A DNA stretch of 64,000 bases from Lachnospiraceae bacterium (GTDB lineage Bacteria > Bacillota > Clostridia > Lachnospirales > Lachnospiraceae). Positions 1 through 8,956 of this stretch are shown one piece after another. Position numbers and translations under genes: made by a program. How positions within the stretch are numbered: position 1 is the first letter of the stretch; every line of letters begins with the position of its first letter. The notes under the pieces were generated by a model, which saw only the letters and a list, made by a program, of their open reading frames with translations, was not told where the DNA came from and ran no database searches. Location of the stretch: NCBI GenBank assembly GCA_022845895.1, contig AP025573.1:1088501-1152500 (forward strand). The letters are read 5' to 3'.

Positions 1-2
1 CA

Positions 3-308
3 GCGGCGGCGTTCCTGCTTGGTATGGACGGACGCGGAGCATGGAAGATATACCGCCGGGACAGAAGAAAGCATGCGAGCCCGAACGCGGCGCAGACAGA
101 AGCGGTGTGTGCAGGGGCGCTGCAGATACGTCTTGCGGGGGACGCGTGGTACTTTGGCAGACGGTATGCGAAGGAATACATCGGTGATGACATAAGGCCG
201 GTGGAAGCGGAGGACATCGTAAGGGCCGGTAAGCTTATGTATGGTACGGCCTTGCTTGCGCTTCTGCTGTTCAGTGCATGGAAAGCGATAGCCATATGGA
301 TGCTGTGA
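3..308 (+). CDS. cbiB: Adenosylcobinamide-phosphate synthase (CbiB/CobD), C-terminal part
   Basis: The reading frame is open from the left edge, so this is the last 101 residues of a gene starting outside the window. The residues AWKIYRRDRRKHASPNAAQ and the following AGDAWYFGRRY are the conserved C-terminal part of CbiB. The chain ends in a hydrophobic membrane segment (LMYGTALLALLLFSAW). Known role: an inner-membrane enzyme that joins aminopropanol phosphate to adenosylcobyric acid to give adenosylcobinamide phosphate. The next gene makes the aminopropanol phosphate precursor, which agrees with this assignment. The internal ATG at 24 is not a real start because family homology continues upstream of it. 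Confidence 0.9.
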   Translation, partial: AAAFLLGMDGRGAWKIYRRDRRKHASPNAAQTEAVCAGALQIRLAGDAWYFGRRYAKEYIGDDIRPVEAEDIVRAGKLMYGTALLALLLFSAWKAIAIWML

Positions 309-335
309 CGTGGCAGATGGCAGGAGGAGGACAGG

Positions 336-1403
336 ATGGAATATTTACATGGCGGTGATATCTATACATATGAGGGCATGATTGACTTTTCCGTCAATAT
401 CAACCCTTTCGGCCCGGATGATAAGGTGCTGGAAGCAGTGCAGAGGGCCTCTGCACATATCGGGGAATATCCGGACAGCAGATGCAGGAAACTCAGGAGC
501 GCTCTGACCGGAATACATGGCATTCCCGAAGATATGCTCATATTCGGGAACGGTGCGGCAGAACTTATATTTTCCGTCGCCTTTGCCGAGCGGCCGCACA
601 AGGCGCTTCTTACTGCGCCGTCCTTCGCGGAGTATGCCCAGGCGCTGAAAGCAGCCGGCTGCGAAATCGTATACCATTATCTGAAAGAGGAAGACCGCTT
701 TCAGCTGACAGAGGGATATTTGGAAGAATTGACCGACGACATAGATATGATCTTCCTCTGCACACCGGACAACCCTTCCGGACAGGTAATCGACATGCCG
801 CTGCTTCGCCGCATCGTGGACAGATGTGGCGAACGCGGCATACGGGTCGTGATAGATGAATGCTTTTATGAATTTCTGGAACATCCGGAAGATATATTGT
901 CAGTAGAGGCCATACTCGATAAGCCGTGGGTCCTGCTGCTCCGGGCGTTTACGAAGATGCATGCGTTACCCGGCCTGCGGCTCGGGTACGGCATCAGTTC
1001 CGACAGAGCCCTTCTTGAAAGGATGGAAGGTGTCACGCAGCCGTGGAACGTGTCCGTGGCGGCGCAGGCCGCGGGGCTTGCCGCCCTCTCGACCACCGGG
1101 AGAGCCGGAATGACGAGAGATTATGTGGCACGGGAGCGCAGACGCATGGAGCTTGAGCTGGATCGTATCGAGATCACGTATTACCCGTCTGCCGTGAACT
1201 ATATACTGATGTACAGCGATTACGATCTGTCCTCGCTTCTGAAGGAGAGGGGCATATTGATCCGGGACTGTTCCAATTATGAGGGACTGAAGAAAGGATA
1301 TTACCGAACTGCGGTAAAGACCCATGATGAAAATAATCTACTGCTTCAGGCGCTGCAGGAAATCTGCGGGCAGGCATCACGATGCCGGACAGGGAGGAGA
1401 TAA
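336..1403 (+). CDS. cobD: L-threonine-O-3-phosphate decarboxylase (PLP, class II aminotransferase fold)
   Basis: A 355-residue PLP enzyme of the aminotransferase class I/II fold. The Schiff-base lysine is expected at K207 in RAFTKMHALPGLRLGY, and the PLP-contact motif CTPDNPSG lies at 142-149 with DECFYEF at 174-180. HisC and CobD share this fold. The position directly after cbiB and before cobQ favours decarboxylation of threonine phosphate to (R)-1-amino-2-propanol phosphate for the cobalamin nucleotide loop. AGGAGGAGG lies just before the start. The last 20 residues (CGQASRCRTGRR and before) are unusually basic and probably not catalytic. The symbol follows Salmonella usage; a histidinol-phosphate aminotransferase is the alternative but no his genes are nearby. 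Confidence 0.85.
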   Translation: MEYLHGGDIYTYEGMIDFSVNINPFGPDDKVLEAVQRASAHIGEYPDSRCRKLRSALTGIHGIPEDMLIFGNGAAELIFSVAFAERPHKALLTAPSFAEYAQALKAAGCEIVYHYLKEEDRFQLTEGYLEELTDDIDMIFLCTPDNPSGQVIDMPLLRRIVDRCGERGIRVVIDECFYEFLEHPEDILSVEAILDKPWVLLLRAFTKMHALPGLRLGYGISSDRALLERMEGVTQPWNVSVAAQAAGLAALSTTGRAGMTRDYVARERRRMELELDRIEITYYPSAVNYILMYSDYDLSSLLKERGILIRDCSNYEGLKKGYYRTAVKTHDENNLLLQALQEICGQASRCRTGRR

Positions 1404-1406
1404 AGC

Positions 1407-2933
1407 ATGGCGAGATGCATTATGATACAAGGCACGATGTCCAATGCGGGGAAGAGCATACTGACAGGAGGCCTGTGCCGGATATTCGCCCAGGACGGGC
1501 TGAAGACGGCGCCATTTAAATCGCAGAACATGGCACTCAATTCCTATATCACAAGAGACGGGCTTGAGATGGGCAGGGCGCAGGTGATGCAGGCGGAGGC
1601 CGCCGGCGTGGAACCGTCTGTCCTTATGAATCCCGTCCTGCTGAAGCCGACCAGCGATAGGGGCTCTCAGGTTATCGTTAACGGGGAGGTGGCAGGGGTG
1701 ATGTCGGCGGCAGAATATTACCGCCGGAAGAAGGAGCTCATACCACATATATTAGATGCATATAACCGGCTGGCAGACGCATATGATGTCATCGTCATAG
1801 AGGGCGCCGGGAGTCCTGCGGAGATCAACCTGAGAAGCGGTGATATCGTGAACATGGGGCTGGCCAAGCTTGTGGACGCACCTGTGCTTCTCGTGGGAGA
1901 TATCGACAGGGGAGGCGTGTTCGCACAGCTTGTCGGTACGATGGAGCTTCTGGAAGCAAAGGAAAAGCAGAGGATAAAAGGGATGATTATCAATAAGTTC
2001 CGGGGAGACCGGGAGATCCTCCTTCCGGGCCTTCGGATGCTGGAGGAGAGGACCGGTGTCCCCGTGCGGGGCGTGGTGCCGTATTTCCATCTGGACATCG
2101 ATGAGGAGGACAGCCTGACGGAACGTTTTCAGAAGAGGGAGGCAGGCGGACTTATCGATATAGCCGTCATCCGGTTGCCGCGTATCTCTAATTTTACTGA
2201 TTTTATGGCGCTGGAATGTATGGAGGAAGTGTCCGTGCGCTACGTCACATCCCCGGGGGAGTTCGGTACTCCGGACGCGGTCCTTCTGCCTGGAAGCAAG
2301 AACACGATAGAAGATCTGCTCTGGATGAGGCAGAGCGGGCTGGAGGCGAAGGTCATCCGCCATGGAATGGCTGGTAAGGCCGTATTTGGCATCTGCGGCG
2401 GCTATCAGATGCTCGGACAGGAAATCTGCGATCCGGCAGGTATAGAACGGAAAGGTACGGTGAAGGGAATGGGGCTTCTGCCGGTACGTACGGTATTTGA
2501 ACCGGGCAAGACGAGGACGAGGGTACAAGGGTGCTTCTGCGATACAGGCGGTATCCTGGGACGCTTGAGCGGGCTTTTGGCGGAAGGCTATGAGATTCAT
2601 ATGGGAACCACTTCTGCAATCGGAGAGGTACAGCCCCTCCTGAAGCTTACGGATGAGAAGACAGGCGTGGAGAAGTCGGATGGTGCCGTATGTGGGAATG
2701 CATATGGCTGTTATGTACATGGCATCTTTGACCGGCAGGAGATATCCACGGGCTTCATCGCTTCGCTGCTAGGAGCAAAAGGGATTGGCCCGGATGCGGT
2801 GAAGGCGCAAGATTACGCGGCCTACAAGGAAGAGCAGTATGACAAGCTGGCGGAGATTATGAGGAAAAGCCTCGATATGGACGCCGTCTATGACATTCTT
2901 GAGAAAGGAAATGAGGCATCATGCAGTCTATAA
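1407..2933 (+). CDS. cobQ: Cobyric acid synthase CobQ/CbiP (glutamine-hydrolysing)
   Basis: At 508 residues this matches the usual CobQ length. The N-terminal dethiobiotin-synthetase-like ATPase domain begins MIQGTMSNAGKSILTGGLC, with the metal/ATP region VIEGAGSPAEINL downstream. The C-terminal class I glutaminase domain has its nucleophile C330 in GICGGYQMLG and a catalytic histidine H438 in CYVHGIFD. Known reaction: amidation of four carboxyl groups of adenosylcobyrinic a,c-diamide using glutamine and ATP. Three bases separate it from the decarboxylase and it overlaps hemC by 13 bases, so the genes are translated as one operon. Confidence 0.95.
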   Translation: MARCIMIQGTMSNAGKSILTGGLCRIFAQDGLKTAPFKSQNMALNSYITRDGLEMGRAQVMQAEAAGVEPSVLMNPVLLKPTSDRGSQVIVNGEVAGVMSAAEYYRRKKELIPHILDAYNRLADAYDVIVIEGAGSPAEINLRSGDIVNMGLAKLVDAPVLLVGDIDRGGVFAQLVGTMELLEAKEKQRIKGMIINKFRGDREILLPGLRMLEERTGVPVRGVVPYFHLDIDEEDSLTERFQKREAGGLIDIAVIRLPRISNFTDFMALECMEEVSVRYVTSPGEFGTPDAVLLPGSKNTIEDLLWMRQSGLEAKVIRHGMAGKAVFGICGGYQMLGQEICDPAGIERKGTVKGMGLLPVRTVFEPGKTRTRVQGCFCDTGGILGRLSGLLAEGYEIHMGTTSAIGEVQPLLKLTDEKTGVEKSDGAVCGNAYGCYVHGIFDRQEISTGFIASLLGAKGIGPDAVKAQDYAAYKEEQYDKLAEIMRKSLDMDAVYDILEKGNEASCSL

Positions 2934-3796
2934 TTAAGATAGGGAGCCGGGAGAGCCGGCTGGCCGTGAGACAGGCGGAGATTGTGAAGGAGGCGGTGGA
3001 AAGCAGCTGCCCGGGAGTCAAGGCAGAGATCGTGACGATGAAGACGAAGGGCGACAGAATACTAGATCAGAGTCTGGAGCTGATTGGGGGCAAAGGACTG
3101 TTCGTCAAGGAACTGGAGAAAGCACTGCTGGAAGGAAGCATCGATATCTCCGTCCACAGCCTGAAGGATATGCCCATGGAAGTGCCGGAGGACCTACCCA
3201 TTGTCGCTTATAGCGAAAGGGATGACCCAAGGGATGTGCTCGTCTATAAGCCGGGGCATACGTCTGTACGTGAAGGAGGCGTCATCGGCACATCCAGCAG
3301 ACGCCGGACGCTTCAGATGAAGAAGCTGTATCCGTCCTGCGAGTTCCGGGGAATCCGCGGCAATGTACAGACAAGGCTGCGCCGGCTCGAAGAGGAAGCG
3401 TTTGACGGGACGGTGCTTGCGGCGGCAGGACTCAGGCGGCTTCATATGGAAGCGGTGATTGGAAGAGTGTTCAGCGTGGAAGAAGTGGTTCCTGCCGCAG
3501 GGCAGGGGATACTGGCTGTCCAGGGCAGGAAGGGCGAAGATTATTCCTGGCTGGCCGCTTATGACTGTAAAAAGAGCCGAGCCGAGGCGGAGGCTGAACG
3601 TGCATTTACAGCTGCGCTCGGGGGCGGATGTACGTCCCCGATAGCGGCACATGCACAGATGGCAGGAACAGAGATTCGGCTCACCGGCCTGTATTACGCA
3701 GGAGATGATATGTACTGGACGCAGACGAAGTCAGGGGATGCCGGGAAGGCGAGACAGATCGGCCTGGCGCTGGCAGAAGAGATGAGACGGAGGTGA
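2921..3796 (+). CDS. hemC: Hydroxymethylbilane synthase (porphobilinogen deaminase)
   Basis: A 291-residue soluble enzyme that polymerises four porphobilinogens into hydroxymethylbilane. Visible signatures are IGSRESRLAVRQAE at the N terminus, HSLKDMP (79-85), the arginine-rich substrate site GTSSRRR and RGIRGNVQTRL. The dipyrromethane cofactor is attached to C237 in ALGGGCTSPIAAH. The start at 2921 lies inside the end of cobQ and is preceded by AAAGGAAATGAGG. The gene is placed with cobA-hemD rather than with haem genes, so this copy probably serves uroporphyrinogen III supply for cobalamin. Confidence 0.95.
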   Translation: MQSIIKIGSRESRLAVRQAEIVKEAVESSCPGVKAEIVTMKTKGDRILDQSLELIGGKGLFVKELEKALLEGSIDISVHSLKDMPMEVPEDLPIVAYSERDDPRDVLVYKPGHTSVREGGVIGTSSRRRTLQMKKLYPSCEFRGIRGNVQTRLRRLEEEAFDGTVLAAAGLRRLHMEAVIGRVFSVEEVVPAAGQGILAVQGRKGEDYSWLAAYDCKKSRAEAEAERAFTAALGGGCTSPIAAHAQMAGTEIRLTGLYYAGDDMYWTQTKSGDAGKARQIGLALAEEMRRR

Positions 3797-3800
3797 CAGG

Positions 3801-5342
3801 ATGGACGGGACAGGAAAGGTATGGCTTGCGGGGGCAGGGCCGGGAGATGCAGGGCTGCTTACCGTCAAGACGAGAGAATTGATAGAGACGGCGGATACCA
3901 TCGTCTATGATGCATTGATCAGTGCGGAGATACTGAGTCTCATACCGCCGGAAAAAGAAGTGGTCAATGTGGGCAAACGTGCGGGCCGTCATCCCGTGCC
4001 GCAGCATGAGATCAATGAGATCCTGCTCAGGGAGGCCAAAAAGGGCAGAAAGGTGCTTCGTCTCAAAGGAGGGGACCCCTTTGTATTCGGGCGTGGGGGA
4101 GAAGAGCTGGAGCTTCTCACAGAGCATCAGATTCCGTTTGAAATCGTACCGGGAATCACATCGGCGGCTGCAGTTCCCGCCTATGCCGGAATTCCGGTCA
4201 CCCACCGGGACTATGCGTCTTCCCTCCATATCGTCACCGGACATCCGAGACAGGGCGGTTCAGAGACGATAGACTATGCCTCCCTCGTGAAAGGGAAGGG
4301 TACGCTCGTCTTTCTCATGGGCATCACAGCCATGGAGGCAATCTTGAACGGTCTGATGGATGCGGGGCTGGATAGGGATACGCCGGCCGCGGTGATAGAA
4401 AACGGAACGCTCGCCGGGCAGTGCCGCATCGTCTCTGTCGCGGGCCGTCTGGCAGACGAGGCCCGCAGAGCCGGTGTCAAACCGCCTGCGGTAATCGTCG
4501 TAGGGGATGTATGCATGCTGTCGGACCGTTTCCACTGGGCCGAAGACCGCCCGCTTGGAGGAAAGCAGATACTGGTTACCCGTCCCCGGCAGAGCAGTTC
4601 TGCTCTTGCAGGCAAGCTCAGGGCACTCGGCGCACAGGTCATAGAGCTCCCTTCTATAGCTGCAAAGGTGATATCCCCGAATACCGCACTGCAGCGTGGG
4701 ATGAAGCAGTTTGGAACCCGGGCCGCGCAGGAGTGGCTTCTGTTCACAAGCCCGGCAGGCGTCCGTATCTTTTTTGAGCAGATGACAGATCTTAAGATGG
4801 ACATGAGGCAGGTACTCGGCGGTCCTGCACAGGTGAAGGTCGGCGCCATCGGCTCTGCTACCGAGAGGGCACTTAAGGAATACGGCATATTGGCGGATAT
4901 CGTGCCGGATGTATATTGCGCGGCGCGACTCGCAGAAGCCGTCGCCGCACATGCGATGCCGGGGAGCAAGGTGACGGTCGTCCGTGCGCTGTCCGGCTCG
5001 GAAGAGCTTCTCCCGCCTCTTTTAAACGCAGGGCTTGATGTGGACGACATCCCATTGTATGAGACCGTATATGAAGCACATGAGCAGATGAAGGAGAAGA
5101 TAGTTGATCTGTTTGAACAAGACCAGATTGACGCGGTTACATTTACGAGCGTGTCTACGGTCAAAGGCTTTGTACATACGATGGACCGACTGGACTTCCA
5201 TAAGATACATGCGGTCTGTATCGGAGAACAGACGGCGGCAGAAGCCGAAAAGTACAGGATGCATATCACCGTGGCCCAAGAGGCGTCCATCGAGAGCATG
5301 ACAGCGTGCATCCTGGAGAACCTGGGGACGAAGGAAAGATAA
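3801..5342 (+). CDS. cobA-hemD: Fused uroporphyrinogen-III C-methyltransferase / uroporphyrinogen-III synthase (CobA-HemD)
   Basis: A 513-residue fusion. Residues 1 to about 245 are a tetrapyrrole methylase (SUMT). They begin VWLAGAGPGDAGLLTVK and contain GGDPFVFGRGGEE and the SAM-binding VPGITSAAAVPAYAGIP. From about residue 252 (GKQILVTRPRQSSSALAGKL) to the end is a HemD cyclase domain with FTSPAGVRIFF, AIGSATERALKE and TFTSVSTVKGF. The two steps turn hydroxymethylbilane into uroporphyrinogen III and then precorrin-2. This fusion is common in clostridia. It follows hemC by four bases, with GGAGGTGAC before the start. Confidence 0.95.
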   Translation: MDGTGKVWLAGAGPGDAGLLTVKTRELIETADTIVYDALISAEILSLIPPEKEVVNVGKRAGRHPVPQHEINEILLREAKKGRKVLRLKGGDPFVFGRGGEELELLTEHQIPFEIVPGITSAAAVPAYAGIPVTHRDYASSLHIVTGHPRQGGSETIDYASLVKGKGTLVFLMGITAMEAILNGLMDAGLDRDTPAAVIENGTLAGQCRIVSVAGRLADEARRAGVKPPAVIVVGDVCMLSDRFHWAEDRPLGGKQILVTRPRQSSSALAGKLRALGAQVIELPSIAAKVISPNTALQRGMKQFGTRAAQEWLLFTSPAGVRIFFEQMTDLKMDMRQVLGGPAQVKVGAIGSATERALKEYGILADIVPDVYCAARLAEAVAAHAMPGSKVTVVRALSGSEELLPPLLNAGLDVDDIPLYETVYEAHEQMKEKIVDLFEQDQIDAVTFTSVSTVKGFVHTMDRLDFHKIHAVCIGEQTAAEAEKYRMHITVAQEASIESMTACILENLGTKER

Positions 5343-5375
5343 GCACAGGCACAACGTACGAAAGGAGGAAACCGA

Positions 5376-6296
5376 ATGGGAAGATACGTATTAAAGAGGG
5401 TACTGGTCGGATTCCTTGGCCTATTCGTGCTCGTCACCGTATCCTTTTTCCTGACAAGGATAATGCCGGGCAGTCCGTTCCAGAGCGGAACGGTGTCGGA
5501 GCAGGTACTTTCTGCGCTGGAAGAAGAATACGGCCTTGATAAGCCGCCGGCCGAGCAGTATATGGTCTATCTCGGCAACCTCCTACACGGCGACTTCGGG
5601 ATGTCTTATAAAAAGCCGGGGGTATCTGTAGCCGCGGTGATTGGCCGTGCATGGCCGGTGACCGCCGTCCTTGGTATACTTGCCATACTCCTTGCCGCAG
5701 TGCTCGGGACGGCAGCAGGCATATGGCAGGCGACGACGGAAAAGAGAGTGGTCAGGGGCGGGATATTTCTGGGCACCATGCTTGGCACAGGCATCCCTAA
5801 TTTCGCCATCGCACTTCTGCTCGCGCTGCTGTTTGGCGTAAAATTGAAACTTCTTCCCATAACGGGGATATCAGGGGCGGCGAATTATGTGCTTCCGGTA
5901 GTGTCCCTGGCACTGTACCCGGCTTCTATAATCACCAGGATGATTCAGAATACATTGCGTGATGAAATGGGGCGGGACTATGTGGCGCTGGCCCGGGCAA
6001 AGGGGCTTGGACGGCAGCGGATCCTTCTGACACATGTATTGAAGAACGCCTGGCTGCCGGTTCTGAACTATATCGGTCCCGCAGCCGCCTTTCTGCTGAC
6101 AGGCAGTTTCGTGGTAGAAAGCATATTTACCATTCCAGGGCTTGGACGTGAGTTTGTCACATCGATTGCGAACCGTGACTACACGCTCATATTAGGGCTT
6201 ACGACATTTATGGGCGCCGTCGTCATCGGAATCAATATCATTACGGACGTGCTTGGCGCATGGCTGGATCCAAGGATAAGGAGGACATGCAGATGA
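5376..6296 (+). CDS. ABC transporter permease, nickel/peptide (NikB/DppB) type
   Basis: A 306-residue integral membrane protein. It has the N-terminal signature of this permease class (YVLKRVLVGFLGLFVLVTVSFFLTRIMPG). The cytoplasmic EAA-like loop RDEMGRDYVALARAKGLGRQRILLTHVLKNAWLP couples to the ATPase, and the C terminus carries FVVESIFTIPGLGREFV. Sequence alone does not distinguish nickel, cobalt and oligopeptide transporters. Its place in the middle of a cobalamin operon argues for a cobalt or nickel chelate. The start is fixed by AAAGGAGGAA eight bases upstream, 33 bases after cobA-hemD. Confidence 0.85.
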   Translation: MGRYVLKRVLVGFLGLFVLVTVSFFLTRIMPGSPFQSGTVSEQVLSALEEEYGLDKPPAEQYMVYLGNLLHGDFGMSYKKPGVSVAAVIGRAWPVTAVLGILAILLAAVLGTAAGIWQATTEKRVVRGGIFLGTMLGTGIPNFAIALLLALLFGVKLKLLPITGISGAANYVLPVVSLALYPASIITRMIQNTLRDEMGRDYVALARAKGLGRQRILLTHVLKNAWLPVLNYIGPAAAFLLTGSFVVESIFTIPGLGREFVTSIANRDYTLILGLTTFMGAVVIGINIITDVLGAWLDPRIRRTCR

Positions 6297-7120
6297 TAAC
6301 ATATTTCAGAAAGAATCCCATGTTAGCCTCCGGTATGCTCTTGCTGGCCGTGATGGCACTGCTCGCGATCTTAATCCCCGCATTGTCCCCTTATTCGGCT
6401 ACGGCTCAGAATGCAGAACTAAGAAACGCCCCGTCCTCCTTCTCGCACCTTTTCGGCACGGATAAGTTTGGCAGGGATATCTTCGTGCGGGTGTTTGCCG
6501 GGACAAGAATCAGCATCTCGGTCGGCATAGGCAGCGCCCTGATCTGCGGCGTGGCCGGCATCCTGTATGGAGGCGCCGCCGGCTATGCGGGAGGGAAGGC
6601 CGACATGCTGCTCATGCGCGCGGCAGATGTAATCGACGCGATACCCTCCCTTCTCTATGTCATCCTGATTATGCTCGTCATGGGCGCAAGCATAGGCAGC
6701 ATGCTGCTCGGCATCTGTATCGGCGGGTGGGTAGGACTGGCACGCGTCGTAAGAGGGGAAGTCATGCGACTGAAATCAGAAGATTTCTGTACGGCTGCCC
6801 GCCTCATCGGCGCAGGCAGAGGAAGGCTCCTCTTCATCCATCTCCTGCCCAATGCGGCAGGTCCGATTATCGTGAATGTTACCCTCCTCATACCGAAAGC
6901 AATGTTCACAGAAGCATTTCTGAGCTTTGTAGGAGTCGGCATCATGGCGCCGGCGGCAAGCCTTGGGACGCTCATACAAGAAGCGAGGAGTCAGATTCAG
7001 GTGGCGCCGTCACAGATGCTATATCCCATCCTCGTATTGTGCATACTGATTCTCTCGGTCAATCTGACAGGCGCGGGCCTTGAGAAGTCCATCATTAGCG
7101 CAGAGGAAGGAAGGTGGTAA
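6293..7120 (+). CDS. ABC transporter permease, nickel/peptide (NikC/DppC) type
   Basis: A 275-residue second permease subunit. The family motif HLFGTDKFGRDIFVRVFAGTRISISVG follows the first membrane segment. The coupling loop is RGEVMRLKSEDFCTAARLIGAGRGRLLFIHLLPN, followed by AFLSFVGVGI. I chose ATG 6293 over upstream ATGs at 6260 and 6287 because AAGGAGG (6278-6284) lies eight bases before it. It also overlaps the previous stop as ATGA, a normal arrangement for a coupled subunit pair. It would form a heterodimeric channel with the preceding permease. Confidence 0.85.
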   Translation: MITYFRKNPMLASGMLLLAVMALLAILIPALSPYSATAQNAELRNAPSSFSHLFGTDKFGRDIFVRVFAGTRISISVGIGSALICGVAGILYGGAAGYAGGKADMLLMRAADVIDAIPSLLYVILIMLVMGASIGSMLLGICIGGWVGLARVVRGEVMRLKSEDFCTAARLIGAGRGRLLFIHLLPNAAGPIIVNVTLLIPKAMFTEAFLSFVGVGIMAPAASLGTLIQEARSQIQVAPSQMLYPILVLCILILSVNLTGAGLEKSIISAEEGRW

Positions 7121-7121
7121 G

Positions 7122-8945
7122 ATGAGTCTGCTGCGTATACGCGATCTGAACGTACAGTTTCATGACAAAGAGAAAGGACAGGAAGCGGTACGGCATCTGT
7201 CCTTCGATGCCGCACCCGGCGAGATCGTGGGCATCATGGGAGAGTCCGGCTCTGGTAAGAGTACGGCCATGCAGGCGGTTCTCGGACTGCTGCCGGACTG
7301 CGCAGAGACGGTCTGCGGGGAAATATTGCTTGGGGACGCAGACATCACTCCGCCGCTGCCGGGAGAGAGCAGGAAAGAATATGAACGGAAGATGGATTGC
7401 ATCCGGGGCGACAAAATCGCCATGGTGTTCCAGAACCCGCAGACGAGCCTGAACCCGACCGTCAAGATTGGCCGCCAGATAGTGGAAACAATACGTGCGC
7501 ACAGCCATTGCAGCCGTACTGCTGCCAGAAGACGGGCGGCGGAGCTGTTGGATATGGCAGGGATCCATGACGGCGAATCACAGATGGACAAGTATCCGTT
7601 CGAACTGTCCGGAGGCATGTGCCAGCGTGTGGAAATAGCCATAGCCCTGTCCTGTGAACCGGAGCTGCTTATCGCCGATGAGCCGACGACTGCCCTCGAT
7701 GCGACGGTGCAGAAGCAGATGCTGGAGCTGTTCCGGCGAATCGTACAGGAGACGGGCACCGCCGTACTCTTCGTGAGCCATGATCTCGGAGTCATCGCTT
7801 CCCTCTGCGACAGAGCCCTCGTCATGCATGACGGTACGCTGGCGGAAGAAGGCCCGGTGGAAGATATCTTTTATAATCCGCAGCATGCATACACGAAGAC
7901 GCTGCTTGCCCATGCAAAGGAGCTTCAGAAGCTGTCCGCCTGCCGGGTGAATCAGAAGAAGCTCCTGGAAGTGACCCACGTGAGCAGATGCTTTGCCGCA
8001 CCCGGCAGGCGGGACATGACAGAGGCGGTGCGGGATGTCACCTTTCACATACAGAGAGGCGAGACCTTCGGGCTTGTAGGGGAAAGCGGCTGCGGGAAAT
8101 CTACGCTGGCCCGTATGGTTACGGGTATCTTAGCGCCTACCTGCGGCACGGTCCTGTATGAGGGCAAGGCACAGTCCGTACGGCCGGGGGAACAGAACCG
8201 CCGCGTACAGATGGTTTTTCAGAATCCGTACGCTTCTCTGAATCCTCGGATGACGGTACGGGATATGCTGGAGGAACCGCTCCTCTTAAATACGAACATG
8301 ACCGAGCAGGAACGAAGAGAAAAGGTAGACCGTATGCTGGCCCTCGTGGGGCTGGAGCCGGAGGAGGCGCAGAGATACCCGCGTGCATTCTCCGGTGGGG
8401 AACGGCAGAGGATTGGCATCGCACGCGCGCTTATGCTGGAACCTGGGCTGCTTGTGTGCGATGAGCCGGTATCGGCGCTGGATATGCCCATACAGGAACA
8501 GATATTGGAATTGCTGGAAGAGCTTCAGGACAGACGCGGAATTACATGCCTGTTCATCTCCCATGACTTGAATGTCGTTAAGCGGATCAGCGGCAGGATA
8601 GGAGTCATGTATGCAGGCAGCATCGTGGAGATGGGACAAACAAAAGATGTATATAATGATCCGTGGCATCCGTATACGAAAGCGCTGCTCTCCTCTGTCC
8701 TCGTCCCGGATCCGGTTAAGGCCAGAAGGAAGAAGGGAATGCCGCACAGGGAGGAGCAGAAGGCGGAAGCCTTTGATGCAGAGGGATGTCCGTTCGCGCA
8801 TAGATGTGGCTATGCGCTGGAGTGCTGCTACACGGACAGGCCGAAGAGCTGCCGGTTCGACGGGCGGGAGGTGGCCTGCTTCCTTTACTCGGAAGAATAT
8901 ACGGGAAAGAGGAGCAGAGATTACAGGATGACATCACAGATATAA
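7122..8945 (+). CDS. Fused twin ABC ATPase (NikD-NikE / DppD-DppF fusion)
   Basis: A 607-residue protein with two complete nucleotide-binding domains in one chain. The first has Walker A GESGSGKST, signature LSGGMCQRVEIA and Walker B LLIADEPTTALD. The second has GESGCGKST, FSGGERQRIGIA and LLVCDEPVSALD. Each is followed by the oligopeptide-class C-terminal region (HPYTKALLSSV, then a Cys-rich CPFAHRCGYALECC segment typical of a peptide/nickel ATPase Fe-S or zinc site). In most bacteria these are two genes; the fusion is uncommon but known. Start 7122 is chosen because GGAAGGAAGGTGG precedes it; the frame extends 14 codons upstream into nikC without a ribosome site. Confidence 0.88.
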   Translation: MSLLRIRDLNVQFHDKEKGQEAVRHLSFDAAPGEIVGIMGESGSGKSTAMQAVLGLLPDCAETVCGEILLGDADITPPLPGESRKEYERKMDCIRGDKIAMVFQNPQTSLNPTVKIGRQIVETIRAHSHCSRTAARRRAAELLDMAGIHDGESQMDKYPFELSGGMCQRVEIAIALSCEPELLIADEPTTALDATVQKQMLELFRRIVQETGTAVLFVSHDLGVIASLCDRALVMHDGTLAEEGPVEDIFYNPQHAYTKTLLAHAKELQKLSACRVNQKKLLEVTHVSRCFAAPGRRDMTEAVRDVTFHIQRGETFGLVGESGCGKSTLARMVTGILAPTCGTVLYEGKAQSVRPGEQNRRVQMVFQNPYASLNPRMTVRDMLEEPLLLNTNMTEQERREKVDRMLALVGLEPEEAQRYPRAFSGGERQRIGIARALMLEPGLLVCDEPVSALDMPIQEQILELLEELQDRRGITCLFISHDLNVVKRISGRIGVMYAGSIVEMGQTKDVYNDPWHPYTKALLSSVLVPDPVKARRKKGMPHREEQKAEAFDAEGCPFAHRCGYALECCYTDRPKSCRFDGREVACFLYSEEYTGKRSRDYRMTSQI

Positions 8946-8956
8946 GGAGAAAAGCA

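Noticed and set aside
345..5437. Long minus-strand frames opposite the cobalamin genes (up to 387 codons)
   Set aside because: They are antisense shadows of well-identified GC-rich genes, with no ribosome sites and no family motifs.
8804..8956. Longer start for the solute-binding protein
   Set aside because: The extension overlaps the ATPase gene and would bury the signal peptide and lipobox; ATAAGGAG precedes the ATG at 8957.
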